From: Bacteroides finegoldii DSM 17565
Lineage (GTDB): Bacteria; Bacteroidota; Bacteroidia; Bacteroidales; Bacteroidaceae
DNA: 64,000 bases
Assembly (NCBI RefSeq): GCF_000156195.1
Contig: NZ_GG688319.1
Span: forward strand, 268,088 to 332,087
Direction: 5' to 3'
In this document: positions 1 to 9,594 of the stretch, piece by piece
Position numbering within the stretch: position 1 is the stretch's first letter
How the letters are laid out: each line of letters starts with the position of its first letter
The notes under the pieces: model-generated
Database searches by the model: none
Told to the model about the DNA's origin: nothing
What the model saw: the letters and a program-made list of their open reading frames with translations, nothing else
Translations under genes and position numbers: made by a program

Positions 1-1183
1 TTAAAGGGTATTCCACTTCGTCGGAAATTTCATAAGTATCCGTAAAGCGAAGTTCGTCGGCATACTGTGACGCCAGTTGGCAGAAAAAGATTAATTTCTC
101 TCCACGTGTCACCTCTTTCCGGTAGCGATAGTTCATCACAAAAGAGAACAGATGGGTGCTGGACGCCATAAATGAATTATGCACTTCCTGCAAGTTTACG
201 GTATCTATCATTTGCGACTGCCCATCCAGATATCCTTCCGGAATGGCATCTGCCAGTTGTTTCATTCCTTTCGGAGAATTTTTCTGCCGCGCGACAAGTT
301 TCTTCAAAATCTGAAAAGCCTCATCGGAAGTCCGTAGATTATCAATGGAAAGCTTGATGCGATAACCGACCTGCGGCTCCATCCAGACAGGATTTTTTTG
401 TGCGACAACAGAACGGATACTTGTATGTTCTTCCAACAAGAACTGGTCTTTCAAGTACTTCAACTTCTTTACTTTCTCAAAGATACGGTTCTGATAGTCA
501 ATGAGATTCAGGTAATGGATGATTTGTTTCTGGATTTCAATCAGGTTATGGTACGAGTCATTTAGCTGAAGTTTCACATCACTAACTACATTCCGCATTT
601 GTACGTCCATCGCCACCCGGAAGAAAACAGGCTGTCCGTAGTCTATCAATTCCTCACTTTTACGGATCAGCAGAGCAATATTATTCCGTTTCTCATCAAG
701 CCGGACGAGTTTGGTTTTCTTTATCTTATAATTCGGTTCGTTCTTATAAGTATTATCCATGTTCCTTTTCAAGTCCATCACATTGCGGACTGTAGTCAGA
801 GCAATGTTTTTCAGGCAGCGTTTCACTTCACGCTGGTAGTTGTATTTACGTTGCTCGTTATTCTCTTTCAAGTAATAGTCAATGTTTTCATTCAGTCGCA
901 TCAGGTAATCCTGCACGAAAGATACATTGATTTCTTCATTTACTTCGAGCACATCTTCAAAGAATTTCAGATAGATATCTTCCATTTCCAGAAAGTCACC
1001 AGTATCCCGGATAACCCCATAGTCAATCAGATAGCGGATACGCTCTTCTTTGTACTCCGTCATTTCAAGCGCATAATCGTAACGGAACGAAAGAGATTTC
1101 CGTTTAGCAAACATTTCTTTCAAGAGTTCTTTCTCCCGGTCCAGACTTTTGACAAGTTCTTCTATAGAACGAAAAGTGCTCAT
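1..1183 (-). CDS. Coiled-coil protein, possible kleisin-like (MukF/MksF/JetA-type) subunit, partial
   Basis: Reading the minus strand from the ATG at 1183 gives 394 codons without a stop, and the frame runs off the left edge, so the C-terminus is missing. The protein starts MSTFRSIEELVKSLDREKE and is charged and mostly helical. Residues about 35-75 look like the end of a winged helix (RIRYLIDYGVIRDTGDFLEM), followed by long amphipathic helices. That layout resembles the kleisin subunits of MukBEF, Mks and Wadjet complexes. This is inference from architecture only, and a plain hypothetical Bacteroides protein is equally possible. If correct, genes for a small KITE-like subunit and a long SMC-like ATPase should follow beyond the left edge. 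The gene diverges from the promoter at 1291-1321. Confidence 0.5.
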   Translation of the reverse strand, partial: MSTFRSIEELVKSLDREKELLKEMFAKRKSLSFRYDYALEMTEYKEERIRYLIDYGVIRDTGDFLEMEDIYLKFFEDVLEVNEEINVSFVQDYLMRLNENIDYYLKENNEQRKYNYQREVKRCLKNIALTTVRNVMDLKRNMDNTYKNEPNYKIKKTKLVRLDEKRNNIALLIRKSEELIDYGQPVFFRVAMDVQMRNVVSDVKLQLNDSYHNLIEIQKQIIHYLNLIDYQNRIFEKVKKLKYLKDQFLLEEHTSIRSVVAQKNPVWMEPQVGYRIKLSIDNLRTSDEAFQILKKLVARQKNSPKGMKQLADAIPEGYLDGQSQMIDTVNLQEVHNSFMASSTHLFSFVMNYRYRKEVTRGEKLIFFCQLASQYADELRFTDTYEISDEVEYPL

Positions 1184-1290
1184 ATTAGTTTTGTCTTTTA
1201 ATAATGTTTACTGCTTCAATAGACTACCTCAACCTATTCACTTACAAAAGTAAAAAAATCTATCGTGTCATTACTATTATTGAATAAGAA

Positions 1291-1321
1291 TTTGTCTCTA
1301 AGTTTAGTATTCATATCTTTG
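1291..1321 (+). promoter_or_regulatory. Perfect Bacteroides-type promoter, orphaned
   Basis: TTTG at 1291-1294, a 19-base spacer, then TATCTTTG at 1314-1321 match the sigma-ABfr consensus exactly and point right. No gene follows before the IS end at 1347. If the segment 1347-13486 is removed together with one TTTAA copy, the cepA-like start codon lies about 40 bases downstream, so this was probably the native promoter of the beta-lactamase gene. Confidence 0.7.
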
Positions 1322-1341
1322 TGCTTTCAACAAGAAACCTG

Positions 1342-1346
1342 TTTAA
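1342..1346. repeat. Left TTTAA target duplication of composite element
   Basis: TTTAA directly precedes the left inverted repeat CCTAAAATCCGCAA. The same five bases follow the right end at 13487-13491. The inner ends of the two IS copies carry different flanks, so the pair appears to have inserted as one unit. IS1380 elements usually duplicate about 4 bp; TTAA is contained in the five. Confidence 0.65.
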
Positions 1347-1515
1347 CCTAAAATCCGCAAGCAATCTCAATGGCAATCTCAATTGCAGTAAAGAGCTTGA
1401 ACACTATGCATCATGATAGTATGAGCGTGAATTTTGTCCGATTTGTGCATACCTTCCCCTTACCCCACAATGCGACTTGAGGCAATACGCAGATTAAAAC
1501 CATAAGGAACGGACT

Positions 1516-2805
1516 TTATCCGAATCCAGTTTTGAAAGGTCTTGCATAAGCCCGGTTTTCAGTATAGATATTCAGCACGTATTGCCTTGCTGTCATGATC
1601 CACTTGGCAGGTACGGAGATGAAGCTGAAGACAAAAGCCTTTATGCGACTCGTTTCCTTGAGCCCGAAAGCCTTGGTGTCAAGCTTGCTAATGATGGTCT
1701 TATAGAAATTGTGTATCAATGCCGTAAGCAGAAGGAATACAGTGTTCTCTGACATGAACGACTTGGGGAGCCTGTTCCAGCCGAATCCGTTGTTCATATC
1801 ATCGAATATACGCTCTTTGCCCCCACGCTTGTTGTAAAATTCGACGATGTCTCTTGTTGATGAGTCATAATCGTTGGTAAGAATGGATCTGTAGGTGTAT
1901 TCACCTTCCCACAAGTCAAGCTCTCCATCCATGCGCTTTTGTCTCTGAATGACAAGACGATAGCACTTGCCTTCCCATTTCTCAACAAGAATGGAATTGA
2001 GTTCAAACTGGATGCCGTTGATTTCCTCCGTCTTCCATCCCCTCAGTGAAAACAAGTCATCGTAGAGCGAACTGCATCTGTTGGCGCGGATGTAGAAGTG
2101 CGTGCAATGCTTCTCTATCTCACTGACAATTTCCTTCGAGCACGAACCACAGTCGGCTCTGAAGCGATTCACACGGATGCTGTTGGCTTCCAGTAGGGCA
2201 AAGAATCTCTTGTGGGTCTCAGCCTGATAAAAGCGCACATTTGTGTTGCCATCGCTGTTCTCGACATAGACAATCATGTCACCGATGACATATACGCCAG
2301 GTCTGTAGCCGAGGAACTTCTTGTATGTCGGTTTTGCATCATACTTCTCTGTTTCAAGGAACTGATGGTCGAAATCAACATCGTAGGTTTCCACCTCATT
2401 CAGTTCACCAGTGGAAACCAAGGCTTTTATAAGCAAGGCGTTGAGCTTGTCTGCCGTATTGAAATCATAGGTCTTGCCCTTATCGGAAGTATATGAGATG
2501 TTTTCCTGTGTCAGTTCCTTGATGGCTCTGAGGATGGTATCAGAGCTGCATGTGCGCAAGGTCGGATGATACGAGAGATGACGCATCAGATGCGATGTTA
2601 CATCCTCCACGCATGAACCGCCACAGAAGTATACGCTCATCAGAGAACGAATAATTTCGCTGTACTGGTATCCGATGATACTGCGGCATCTCTGACCAAG
2701 TGTCTGGTCGATAATAGGTGAAAGCATGGAGTCAAATTGCTCCATGATTGAAAAAATTCCTCCAAAAGGTGTGAGTTTTTCAGATTTTATTTGTACCTTT
2801 GCCAT
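1516..2805 (-). CDS. IS1380-family transposase
   Basis: A 429-residue DDE transposase that cuts and pastes the left IS copy. Family blocks visible are the opening KLTPFGGIFSIMEQFD, the catalytic region around YDVDFDHQFLETEKYDAKPT, FRADCGSCSKE, and the C-terminal GGKERIFDDMNNGFGW. The length is normal and there is no frameshift, so it may be active. It is clearly related to the copy at 12064-13350 but differs by many scattered residues, so these are two different IS1380 members and not a recent duplication. Confidence 0.9.
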   Translation of the reverse strand: MAKVQIKSEKLTPFGGIFSIMEQFDSMLSPIIDQTLGQRCRSIIGYQYSEIIRSLMSVYFCGGSCVEDVTSHLMRHLSYHPTLRTCSSDTILRAIKELTQENISYTSDKGKTYDFNTADKLNALLIKALVSTGELNEVETYDVDFDHQFLETEKYDAKPTYKKFLGYRPGVYVIGDMIVYVENSDGNTNVRFYQAETHKRFFALLEANSIRVNRFRADCGSCSKEIVSEIEKHCTHFYIRANRCSSLYDDLFSLRGWKTEEINGIQFELNSILVEKWEGKCYRLVIQRQKRMDGELDLWEGEYTYRSILTNDYDSSTRDIVEFYNKRGGKERIFDDMNNGFGWNRLPKSFMSENTVFLLLTALIHNFYKTIISKLDTKAFGLKETSRIKAFVFSFISVPAKWIMTARQYVLNIYTENRAYARPFKTGFG

Positions 2806-2921
2806 GTCTTGTTACGATTTACTGTAATATGTAACTTTGCAGCGCCAAAAAATGGTAAAGTTGATGCGCCAGTACAAAAAATGTACTTTCATCACCTTTG
2901 AAAAATAAAAAAACATAAAAA

Positions 2922-2986
2922 TTGGAGGTATTTTAAAAAAGCGTTCATATCTTTGTAGATGCTAAAAAAACATTGATATGAACGCT
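2922..2986 (+). promoter_or_regulatory. Outward promoter candidate with 12-bp inverted repeat in IS end
   Basis: TATCTTTG at 2948-2955 matches the Bacteroides -7 box. A weak -33 (TTGG, 2922-2925) lies 22 bases upstream. A perfect 12-bp inverted repeat, AGCGTTCATATC (2940-2951) and GATATGAACGCT (2975-2986), overlaps the box and probable start site, so it could act as an operator or as a 5' hairpin. It points to mef and msr(D). Confidence 0.5.
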
Positions 2987-3066
2987 ATAAAAAAAGAACC
3001 TCTCATAAATGAGAAACTCATAATGTGGTACATCAAAGTGTTGCGGAATTAAGGGAGATAATATAA

Positions 3067-4292
3067 ATGGAAAAATACAACAATTGGAAACTTAAGTTTT
3101 ATACAATATGGGCAGGGCAGGCAGTATCATTAATCACTAGTGCCATCCTGCAAATGGCGATTATTTTTTACCTTACAGAAAAAACAGGATCTGCGATGGT
3201 CTTGTCTATGGCTTCACTTGTAGGTTTTTTACCCTATGCGGTCTTTGGACCAGCCATTGGTGTATTAGTGGATCGTCATGATAGGAAGAAGATAATGATT
3301 GGTGCTGATTTAATTATCGCAGCAGCTGGGGCCGTGCTAGCTATTGTTGCATTGTATATGGAGTTACCTATCTGGATGGTTATGGTAGTATTGTTCATCC
3401 GTAGCATTGGAACAGCTTTTCATACCCCGGCTCTCAATGCGGTTACTCCACTTTTAGTACCAGAAAACAGCTTACGAAATGTGCAGGCTATAGTCAGTCT
3501 TTGCAGTCTATAAGCTATATTGTTAGTCCGGCGGTTGCAGCACTCTTATACTCCGTTTGGGGACTAAATGCTATTATTGCCATCGATGTATTGGGTGCTG
3601 TGATTGCATCTATTACGGTAGCAATTGTACGTATTCCTAAGCTGGGTGATCAAGTGCAAAGTTTGAAACCAAATTTCATACGAGAAATGAAAGAAGGAAT
3701 GGCTGTACTACGGCAAAATAAAGGATTATTTGCTTTATTACTCGTTGGAACATTATATATGTTTGTTTATATGCCCATAAATGCTTTATATCCTTTAATC
3801 ACTATGGAATATTTTAATGGTACACCGATGCATATTTCTATTACGGAGATTGCTTATGCCTCTGGTATGTTGATAGGGGGTCTATTATTAGGGTTATTTG
3901 GGAATTACCAAAAGCGAATCTTATTAATAACGGCATCCATTTTTATGATGGGGATAAGCTTAACCATTTCAGGATTACTTCCCCAAAGTGGATTTTTCAT
4001 ATTTGTAGTCTGCTGTGCAATAATGGGGCTTTCGGTTCCGTTTTACAGCGGTGTGCAAACAGCTCTTTTTCAGGAGAAAATTAAGCCTGAATATTTAGGA
4101 CGTGTATTTTCTTTAACTGGAAGTATCATGTCTCTTGCTATGCCAATTGGGTTAATTCTTTCTGGATTCTTTGCTGATAGAATCGGTGTAAATCATTGGT
4201 TTTTACTATCAGGTATTTTAATTATTTGCATTGCTATCGTTTGCCCAATGATAACTGAGATTAGAAAATTAGATTTAAAACAAAATTCATAG
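3067..4292 (+). pseudogene. mef: Mef(A)/Mef(En2)-type macrolide efflux MFS transporter, frameshifted
   Basis: The first 132 residues (MEKYNNWKLKFYTIWAGQ onward) and the downstream part (from SISYIVSPAVAALL) are both clearly Mef, a 12-helix major facilitator that exports 14- and 15-membered macrolides with Msr(D). The frame breaks at 3461-3470. Mef normally reads PEEQLTKCAGYSQSLQSIS, and one base is missing in the run cagaaaacag, giving PENSLRN and a stop at 3511. Restoring one base joins both parts into a normal length of about 408 residues. As written, the pump is truncated after four helices. Either a real mutation or a base-calling error would explain it. The IS end lies 12 bases upstream, so the native leader of mef is gone and the ribosome site AAGGGAG spans the IS junction. 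Confidence 0.85.
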
Positions 4293-4305
4293 GAGGGCCA
4301 TTTTT

Positions 4306-4326
4306 ATGTATTTAATTTTCATGTAA
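4306..4326 (+). CDS. msrDL: msr(D) leader peptide MYLIFM
   Basis: A six-codon frame reads MYLIFM followed by TAA, with a strong AGGAGGG ribosome site at 4291-4297. The same leader is known upstream of msr(D) in streptococcal mef/msr(D) operons, where macrolide-dependent stalling on it relieves premature termination. The sequence between it and msr(D) keeps a GTAGGG...CCCTGC hairpin (about 4344-4360), so the attenuator is preserved in this Bacteroides context. Confidence 0.8.
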   Translation: MYLIFM

Positions 4327-4343
4327 TTTTTCCTGCTAAAATC

Positions 4344-4362
4344 GTAGGGTTTTCCCTGCGTA
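4344..4362 (+). promoter_or_regulatory. Attenuator hairpin between msrDL and msr(D)
   Basis: The sequence cgtagggttttccctgcg forms a short stem directly after the MYLIFM leader and before msr(D). Its position fits the conditional terminator known for msr(D) regulation; folding was judged by eye. Confidence 0.5.
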
Positions 4363-4405
4363 CAAGCAAATGAAAACATGCGATTATAGACAGGAGGAAA
4401 ATGTT

Positions 4406-5869
4406 ATGGAATTGATATTAAAAGCAAAAGACATTCGTGTGGAATTTAAAGGACGCACTTGTTTAGATATAGATGAATTAGAAGTGTATGATTATGACCG
4501 TATTGGTTTAGTAGGAGCAAATGGTGCAGGAAAAAGCACTTTATTTAAGGTGATTTTAGGAGAATTAACTCCTCCAGGATGTAAAATGAATCGTCTAGGT
4601 GAACTTGCCTATATCCCTCAGTTGGACAAGGTAACCTTGCAAGAGGAAAAAGATTTTGGACTTGTAGGCAAGCTTGGTGTTAATCAATTAGATATTCAGA
4701 CCATGAGCGGCGGTGAAGAAACAAGGCTTAAAATAGCACAAGCTTTATCGGCACAGGTTCATGGTATTTTAGCGGATGAACCTACCAGTCATTTAGACCG
4801 TGAAGGAATTGATTTTCTAATCGGACAGCTAAAATATTTTATAGGTGCACTGTTAGTTATTAGCCATGACCGCTATTTTCTTGATGAGGTAGTAGATAAA
4901 ATATGGGAACTGAAAGATGGCAAAATCACTGAGTATTGGGGAAACTATTCTGATTATCTTCGCCAAAAAGAGGAAGAACGCAAGAGCCAGTCTGCAGAAT
5001 ACGAACAATTTATTGCGGAACGTGCCCGATTGGAAAGGGCTGCGGAGGAAAAGCGAAAGCAGGCCCGTAAAATAGAAAAAAAGGCAAAAGGTGCTTCAAA
5101 GAAAAAAAGTACTGAAGGCGGAGGGCGTTTAGCTCATCAAAAATCAATGGGAAGTAAGGCAAAAAAGATGCATAATGCCGCTAAGTCCCTAGAACATAGG
5201 ATTGCGGCCTTAGGAAAAGTAGAAGCCCCAGAAGACATTCGTAGGATTCGTTTCAGGCAAAGTAAAGCATTGGAGCTCCACAATCCATATCCTATTGCTG
5301 GTACGGAAATTAATAAAATATTTGGAGATAAGGTATTGTTTGAAAATGTATCTTTTCAAATTCCGCTTGGAGCAAAAGTGGCATTAACTGGTAGTAATGG
5401 AACCGGAAAAACAACTTTAATCCAAATGATCTTAAACCATGAAGATGGAATTTCTATTTCACCTAAGGCAAAAATAGGTTACTTTGCACAAAATGGTTAC
5501 AAGTACAACAGTAATCAGAATGTCCTAGAGTTTATGCAGGAGGATTGTGATTACAATGTATCGGAAATTCGTTCAGTGCTAGCATCCATGGGGGTGAAAC
5601 AGAATGATATTGGAAAAAGCTTATCTGTTTTAAGCGGCGGAGAAATTATTAAATTATTGCTAGCTAAAATGCTTATGGGTAGATATAACATCTTACTAAT
5701 GGATGAACCGAGCAACTTCCTTGACATACCAAGCTTAGAGGCTTTGGAAATACTAATGAAGGAGTATGCCGGAACTATAGTATTTATCACCCATGACAAA
5801 CGGCTGCTTGATAATGTGGCTGATGTGATTTATGAAATCAAAGATAAGAAATTAAACTTAGTCCGATAA
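4406..5869 (+). CDS. msr(D): Msr(D)/Mel ABC-F ribosomal protection protein
   Basis: This 487-residue ABC-F ATPase displaces macrolides from the ribosomal exit tunnel and confers macrolide and ketolide resistance. It has two ATP-binding domains. The first has Walker [10 protein letters not shown] and signature MSGGEE at about residues 37-110, then Walker [12 protein letters not shown]. The second has [15 protein letters not shown] and [12 protein letters not shown] Lys/Glu-rich linker in between reaches toward the peptidyl-transferase centre. There are no membrane segments, so it acts in the cytosol. The ATG at 4406 follows AGGAGG and gives the usual length. It is intact although mef upstream is broken, and it is likely transcribed with mef from the IS promoter and controlled by msrDL. 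Confidence 0.95.
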   Translation: MELILKAKDIRVEFKGRTCLDIDELEVYDYDRIGLVGANGAGKSTLFKVILGELTPPGCKMNRLGELAYIPQLDKVTLQEEKDFGLVGKLGVNQLDIQTMSGGEETRLKIAQALSAQVHGILADEPTSHLDREGIDFLIGQLKYFIGALLVISHDRYFLDEVVDKIWELKDGKITEYWGNYSDYLRQKEEERKSQSAEYEQFIAERARLERAAEEKRKQARKIEKKAKGASKKKSTEGGGRLAHQKSMGSKAKKMHNAAKSLEHRIAALGKVEAPEDIRRIRFRQSKALELHNPYPIAGTEINKIFGDKVLFENVSFQIPLGAKVALTGSNGTGKTTLIQMILNHEDGISISPKAKIGYFAQNGYKYNSNQNVLEFMQEDCDYNVSEIRSVLASMGVKQNDIGKSLSVLSGGEIIKLLLAKMLMGRYNILLMDEPSNFLDIPSLEALEILMKEYAGTIVFITHDKRLLDNVADVIYEIKDKKLNLVR

Positions 5870-5973
5870 TTAATTTACTTTTCGTATTTGACAGATCGTA
5901 AGTAGGCCAGTGAAAGAGGTTATTGATTTTATCTAAACGTTAAGTAGGTTAGACCTCTAATCAGGGAAAATAA

Positions 5974-6007
5974 GGCCTTCAAGATGAATTTTGAAGGCCC
6001 CCTTTCC
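5974..6007 (+). terminator. Rho-independent terminator after msr(D)
   Basis: A perfect 9-bp stem, GGCCTTCAA (5974-5982) and TTGAAGGCC (5991-5999), with an 8-base loop is followed by CCCTTTCC. It separates the mef-msr(D) unit from the next operon. Confidence 0.7.
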
Positions 6008-6100
6008 ATAGAAATATACGTAAAGCATAAGGAACACATGGCAAAAAAGGTGTTTCTCAACATGGGATATAGCTTTTGATATTGAAAGGAGTGATTCAGT

Positions 6101-6940
6101 ATGATAGATAATATTATTCAATCAGTGACAGAAAAATTATCCTCTTTGCCTTATATAGAAGGCATCGTATTAGGGGGTTCTCGTGCAAGAGGCACCCATA
6201 CAGAGGATTCTGATATAGATTTCGGAATCTATTACAATTCAGAGTTATTTGACATTACAGTAATTAATCAACTTGCTACAGAGTTGGATGATGAGAATAG
6301 AAGCAACCTTATTGTACCTCCCGGAGCATGGGGTGATTGGATTAATGGCGGCGGATGGTTAGTCATAAACGGGTATCATGTTGACTTAATTTTACGTGAT
6401 ATTAAACGGGTGGTACAAATAATCAAAGATACGGAGCAAGGAATTGCTACTGCTAATTATCAGACGGGGCATCCCCATGGATATATAAGTGCTATGTATC
6501 GAGGAGAATTAGCGATTAGCAAAATACTATATGCTAATGATGAAAACTTTTATGAGTTTAAAAAGCAAGCAGAACGTTATCCAACCGCTTTGCAGAAAGG
6601 ATTAACTGAATTTTTTATGTTTGAGGCAGGTTTCTCTTTAATGTTTGCTGAGAACAATATAGATAAAGACGATGTATCCTATGTTTGCGGGCATTGCTTT
6701 CGAAGCATATCTTCCCTTAATCAAGTCTTATTTGCAGTAAATAAAGAATACTGTATAAATGAAAAAAAGGCTGTTAAGATGATCGAGGATTTTAAGATCA
6801 AGCCAAGCGATTACAAGGAAAGGGTCGATAAGGTTATTTCCTTAATATCAACTAATGTAGATTGTACAAGAAAAGGAATAGAGATTCTTCAAAGACTAGT
6901 AAATGAGGTTGAATACCTGAAAGGAGCCCATATTCAATGA
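6101..6940 (+). CDS. Pol-beta-type nucleotidyltransferase, aminoglycoside/lincosamide-modifying-like
   Basis: The 279-residue protein has the nucleotidyltransferase core GGSRARGTHTEDSDIDFGI at residues 25-43, giving the GS and DxD motifs, with a third acidic position in HVDLILRD near residue 94. Families with this fold adenylylate small hydroxylated molecules, including aminoglycosides and lincosamides. The substrate cannot be read from sequence, and I do not recognise a named ant or lnu allele. AAGGAG precedes the ATG. Its stop overlaps the vat start by four bases (ATGA), so it is co-translated with vat and erm(G), which supports a resistance-related role. Clostridial housekeeping homologs of unknown function are the main alternative. 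Confidence 0.75.
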   Translation: MIDNIIQSVTEKLSSLPYIEGIVLGGSRARGTHTEDSDIDFGIYYNSELFDITVINQLATELDDENRSNLIVPPGAWGDWINGGGWLVINGYHVDLILRDIKRVVQIIKDTEQGIATANYQTGHPHGYISAMYRGELAISKILYANDENFYEFKKQAERYPTALQKGLTEFFMFEAGFSLMFAENNIDKDDVSYVCGHCFRSISSLNQVLFAVNKEYCINEKKAVKMIEDFKIKPSDYKERVDKVISLISTNVDCTRKGIEILQRLVNEVEYLKGAHIQ

Positions 6941-7596
6941 CGGGGCCAGATAAGAAAAAGCTTTATCCGAATGAAAATATAAAGACGGTTTGCTATATAA
7001 GTAATCTACCTAAAAGACCAAATGTTGAGATTGGTGAATACACTTATTACAGCGACAATAATAAATCTCCTGAGAAATTTTATGATAATATAGAGCACCA
7101 CTACGAATTTCTTGGAGATAAACTCATTATAGGCAAGTTCTGTGCAATTGCAGCGGGTGTTAAGTTTATCATGAATGGTGCAAATCATAGAATGGATGGA
7201 ATTACAACCTATCCCTTTAATATCTTTGGCTGTGGATGGGAAAAAGTGACTCCTACAATAGAACAACTTCCTTTTAAGGGTGACACAGTGATTGGCAATG
7301 ATGTGTGGATATGTCAAAATGTAACCATAATGCCAGGTGTTAAAATTGGAGATGGTGCGATTATTGCTGCTAACTCAACAGTAGTAAAAAGTGTTGAACC
7401 CTATTCAATATATGGTGGGAATCCAGCTAAGTTTATCAAAAAACGCTTTAGTGACGAAAAGATTGAATTCTTGCTAAAGCTAGAGTGGTGGAACTGGAGC
7501 GAAGAGGAAATATTTGATAATCTTGAAATTCTAACATCCGAAGCAGGGTTAGAGGAATTAATGAATAAATATTCGAAAAGAGATGAAATAAATTAA
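6937..7596 (+). CDS. vat: Vat-family streptogramin A O-acetyltransferase
   Basis: The 219-residue enzyme belongs to the xenobiotic acetyltransferase group with left-handed beta-helix (hexapeptide repeat) fold. It acetylates a hydroxyl of group A streptogramins with acetyl-CoA. The catalytic-His block MNGANHRMDG is at about residues 79-88. The repeats run from VIGNDVWICQNVTIMPGVKI to AIIAANSTVVK, ending in the conserved YGGNPAK. The length matches Vat proteins (about 209-219). I cannot assign it to a lettered allele by eye. It overlaps the upstream nucleotidyltransferase by four bases, and erm(G) starts 12 bases after its stop. Confidence 0.9.
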   Translation: MTGPDKKKLYPNENIKTVCYISNLPKRPNVEIGEYTYYSDNNKSPEKFYDNIEHHYEFLGDKLIIGKFCAIAAGVKFIMNGANHRMDGITTYPFNIFGCGWEKVTPTIEQLPFKGDTVIGNDVWICQNVTIMPGVKIGDGAIIAANSTVVKSVEPYSIYGGNPAKFIKKRFSDEKIEFLLKLEWWNWSEEEIFDNLEILTSEAGLEELMNKYSKRDEIN

Positions 7597-8343
<747 letters not shown>

Positions 8344-8379
8344 AAACAATAGGCCACATGCAACTGTAAATGTTTAGTT

Positions 8380-8425
8380 ATAGGTAGGGTAGCATAAGTT
8401 AAAATGCTATTCTGCCTTTTAAAAG
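8380..8425 (+). terminator. Terminator after erm(G)
   Basis: The arms GGTAGGGTAGCAT and ATGCTATTCTGCC pair with a few G-U wobbles around an AAGTTAAA loop and are followed by TTTTAAAA. It ends the nucleotidyltransferase-vat-erm(G) unit. Confidence 0.6.
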
Positions 8426-8816
8426 TATGGTATACATTCCAGAGAGAGATTGGATATGTTCCCGCCTACCGATAGTGCCAAAAACGTAGTGGATATGTTT
8501 CCGAGAACGGATACGCTCAAATGACATTCATTCTGTCCTCTCGAGCCATGTTGAGAGCGTGGTTCTGTTGACTAAAGTACATAATTGATAGTGTGAAAAT
8601 GCTTGAAATATAAGGCTTATCCGAGGATTTGGACGTAAATCCAGGTCCTCGGATTTTCCGCGTTTTAGAGGCTGCAAAGAGATGAATTTTTATAGTTGGA
8701 TAGACAGAAGTGTTGATTTGGGGTTGGATAGACAAAAATATTGACATAAGACCATTGCCATAACCTAAGAGAAGAAGAACGGAGAGAAATAACTTTTTAA
8801 ACGAGGGGGAATTCAG
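8426..8816. other. Gene-free spacer with repeats and a hairpin
   Basis: No convincing gene is present. Two short motifs repeat: GGATATGTTCCCG near 8451 with GGATATGTTTCCG near 8491, and GTTGGATAGACA at about 8695 and 8724. A perfect 9-bp hairpin, ATCCGAGGA (8619-8627) with TCCTCGGAT (8646-8654), is followed by TTTCCG and could terminate transcription. The stretch looks like a scar joining two Firmicute-derived segments. Confidence 0.45.
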
Positions 8817-9557
8817 ATGAAAGAAAACAAATATGATGATAATATATTTTTTCAAAAATACAGTCAAATGAGTCGCTCACAGCAGGGACTAGCCGGTGCA
8901 GGAGAATGGGAAACATTGAGAAAGCTGCTGCCGGATTTTAAAGATAAGCGTGTGCTTGATTTAGGATGCGGCTATGGATGGCACTGTATTTATGCGATGG
9001 AACACGGAGCGTCTTCTGTTGTAGGTGTTGATATTTCTCATAAAATGCTCGAGGTAGCCAAAGAAAAAACACATTTTCCACAGGTTGAATATAAATGCTG
9101 TGCTATAGAAGATGTGGAATTCCCAGAGGAGAGTTTTGATGTAATATTAAGTTCACTTGCGTTTCACTATGTAGCAGATTATGAGATTTTAGTAAAAAAG
9201 ATATATAGAATACTGAAGTCTGGTGGTAATCTAGTTTTTACGGTTGAACATCCTGTTTTTACTGCCTATGGAACACAAGACTGGCATTATAACGAAAAAG
9301 GAGAAATACTGCATTTTCCGGTGGATAATTATTATTATGAGGGCAAACGGACAGCTGTGTTTTTGGGAGAAAAGGTTACAAAATATCATAGAACACTGAC
9401 CACATATCTAAATACACTGCTTTCAAATGGTTTTATAATAAATCATATTGTGGAGCCGCAGCCGCCGGAAAACATGATGGATATTCCGGGGATGCAGGAT
9501 GAAATGCGCCGTCCCATGATGCTGATTGTATCGGCGAACAAAAAAGTGTATAGATAG
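8817..9557 (+). CDS. Class I SAM-dependent methyltransferase
   Basis: A 246-residue Rossmann-fold methyltransferase. Motif I is VLDLGCGYGWHCIYA (about residues 43-57), the acidic ribose-binding residue is in VVGVDIS, and motif IV is FDVILSSLAFHYV. It is of the UbiE/small-molecule type. Nothing identifies the substrate. A GAGGGGG ribosome site precedes the ATG and codon use is AT-rich like the resistance genes, so it arrived with the Firmicute segment. It may be a passenger; no resistance role can be read from the sequence. Confidence 0.8.
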   Translation: MKENKYDDNIFFQKYSQMSRSQQGLAGAGEWETLRKLLPDFKDKRVLDLGCGYGWHCIYAMEHGASSVVGVDISHKMLEVAKEKTHFPQVEYKCCAIEDVEFPEESFDVILSSLAFHYVADYEILVKKIYRILKSGGNLVFTVEHPVFTAYGTQDWHYNEKGEILHFPVDNYYYEGKRTAVFLGEKVTKYHRTLTTYLNTLLSNGFIINHIVEPQPPENMMDIPGMQDEMRRPMMLIVSANKKVYR

Positions 9558-9594
9558 AACTAAAACACCTATAAGATATAAATGGAGGTAATTT

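Larger units (their letters stand above)
1347..3054. mobile_element. IS1380-family insertion sequence, left copy
   Basis: The terminal repeats are CCTAAAATCCGCAA (1347-1360) and TTGCGGAATTAAGG (3041-3054), matching at 12 of 14 positions as inverted repeats. The 1708-bp length fits the family. The only gene is the minus-strand transposase. Its right end lies 12 bases upstream of the mef start codon and carries a candidate outward promoter. Related Bacteroides elements (the IS942/IS612-616 group) are known to activate neighbouring genes. Confidence 0.8.

Noticed and set aside
599..1201. Plus-strand frame of 200 codons
   Set aside because: It is the antisense shadow of the minus-strand gene 1-1183, hydrophobic and without start signals.
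8517..8867. Minus-strand frame of 116 codons in the spacer
   Set aside because: It overlaps the methyltransferase start, has no ribosome site and no recognisable family.
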